Of a stretch of DNA of 22,058 nt, positions 21,368 through 22,058 are shown in pieces. The first letter of the stretch is position 1; every line of letters begins with the position of its first letter. Made by a program: the position numbers and the translations under genes. A model generated the notes under the pieces. The model ran no database searches. It worked only from the letters and a program-made list of their open reading frames with translations, and had not been told where the DNA came from. The DNA comes from Coriobacteriales bacterium (lineage in GTDB: Bacteria; Actinomycetota; Coriobacteriia; Coriobacteriales; UBA8131). The stretch covers positions 1-22,058 of the forward strand of contig JAITEK010000002.1 in NCBI GenBank assembly GCA_031282085.1. Reading direction: 5' to 3'.

Positions 21368-22058
21368 TTAACCCTTGATGATCTCGAGCGCCTGCTCGCG
21401 GAAGGCGTTCATCACGTAGGTGATGCCCGACACCTCAGCCGCCTCAGGCGTGAGCGCGACAAGGTTGTTACGCGTGATTGACGGAAGGTTCATGCAACGC
21501 GAGCCCGCCATGATCTGCTGCAGGCCGACCTTGAGGCGATCGGCATAGGTGTAGATGCCGATGGCGCCGAGCGGGATGCGGTCGATGTCCTTGCCATATT
21601 TTGCCTTGAGCGTCTCGTAGGAGACAAAGATCTCCTCCTTCGTCGCGCCGAACTCGCTAACGGTCTTGGGCAGGTTGTCCTCTTTGAGCCACTTCTCGAT
21701 GTTCTTACCCACAAAGCCAGGAATCATGAGCGCGCGGCCCATACAGACGGCCTTAAAGTACGGCGCACCCATGGCCAGCGCCTTGTAGATGCCGGCTTCC
21801 TCGGAGAAGCTGCCAGCAATCGCAAGGTCAGGCACGTAGGCGCCCTGCTCGTCGAGCAGGCTTGCCAACTCATAGGCCATCGACTGGAGGTAGAAGGTGG
21901 GGATGCCCCACTCCTCCATCATGCGCCAGGGGCTCATACCGGTGCCGCCAGGGGCGCCGTCGATGGTGAGCAGGTCGATGTGCGCGTTGGACGACCACTT
22001 GAGCGCCATCGCCAACTCGCGCATGGGATAAGCGCCTGTCTTGAGCGTTACGCGCTTT
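21368..22058 (-). CDS. FMN-binding glutamate synthase-like protein (C-terminal part)
   Basis: The last 230 or so residues of a protein whose start lies beyond the window edge; the frame stays open through the last base (reading KRVTLKTGAYPMRELAMALK at the edge), so the internal ATG at 22024 is not the start. TIDGAPGGTGMSP is the FMN/substrate loop of glutamate synthase large-chain-type TIM barrels. AGSFSEEAGIYKALAMGA, MGRALMIPGFVGKN and a late QQIMAGSRCMNLP continue that domain. Such stand-alone FMN-dependent proteins are common in anaerobes and are often annotated glutamate synthase, but the small NADPH-binding partner is not seen here and the actual substrate is uncertain. Confidence 0.85.
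   Translation of the reverse strand, partial: KRVTLKTGAYPMRELAMALKWSSNAHIDLLTIDGAPGGTGMSPWRMMEEWGIPTFYLQSMAYELASLLDEQGAYVPDLAIAGSFSEEAGIYKALAMGAPYFKAVCMGRALMIPGFVGKNIEKWLKEDNLPKTVSEFGATKEEIFVSYETLKAKYGKDIDRIPLGAIGIYTYADRLKVGLQQIMAGSRCMNLPSITRNNLVALTPEAAEVSGITYVMNAFREQALEIIKG

Noticed and set aside
1..22058. tRNA, rRNA, insertion sequence or prophage genes
   Set aside because: The intergenic spaces are short and I saw no cloverleaf, rRNA stretch, transposase or integrase on either strand.

Overview
The window (about 60% G+C by eye, dense coding, mostly minus strand) looks like chromosomal DNA of a high-G+C anaerobic actinobacterium, most likely of the class Coriobacteriia. That placement is an inference from gene content: DUF2510/DUF4190 and DUF4013 membrane proteins, the dapL (direct aminotransferase) lysine/mDAP route, a CwlM-like protein, a multi-cluster ferredoxin protein and a bacteriohemerythrin. 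I see no rRNA, tRNA, CRISPR array, phage genes or transposase.

Layout. (1) 1-1486, plus strand: the 3' end of a PLP aminotransferase, then a D-Ala-D-Ala ligase-like ATP-grasp gene. The junction between them is interrupted by a REP-like palindromic element flanked by an 8-bp direct repeat. (2) 1507-3377, minus: a DUF2510/DUF4190 membrane protein, a bacteriohemerythrin and a DUF4352 lipoprotein. (3) 3511-5633, minus: dapF and dapL, overlapping by 4 bp. (4) 5783-6931, minus: a Tat-signal coiled-coil NlpC/P60 peptidase with a good promoter. (5) 7093-11619, minus: two asparagine-synthetase-family amidotransferases 12 bp apart. The downstream one carries an extra C-terminal domain resembling coenzyme F420-0:gamma-glutamyl ligase (CofE). 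(6) 11747-12682, minus: a DUF4013 membrane protein. (7) 12818-16958, minus: mazG, eno, a polyprenyl diphosphate synthase and a CwlM-like peptidoglycan-binding-domain protein in one tight operon. (8) 17197-18429, plus: a four-cluster Fe-S protein, possibly leaderless. (9) 18525-21321, plus: two tandem paralogous membrane diguanylate cyclases that also share promoter and ribosome-binding elements. (10) 21368 to the edge, minus: the C-terminal part of an FMN-binding glutamate synthase-like protein.

Theme. Much of the minus-strand block can be read as cell-envelope supply and tailoring. DapL/DapF make meso-diaminopimelate (mDAP), Ddl makes D-Ala-D-Ala, the P60 protein cleaves stem peptides, a polyprenyl synthase makes lipid carriers or quinone tails, and a CwlM-like protein may regulate precursor synthesis. 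AsnB-type amidotransferases are known in other Gram-positive bacteria to amidate mDAP. The strongest candidate for something undescribed is the AsnB/CofE-like fusion beside a second AsnB. Also unusual are the Ddl-like protein, in which three of the four lysines that bind ATP in E. coli DdlB are replaced, and a family of 60-70 bp palindromic repeats with compensatory changes.
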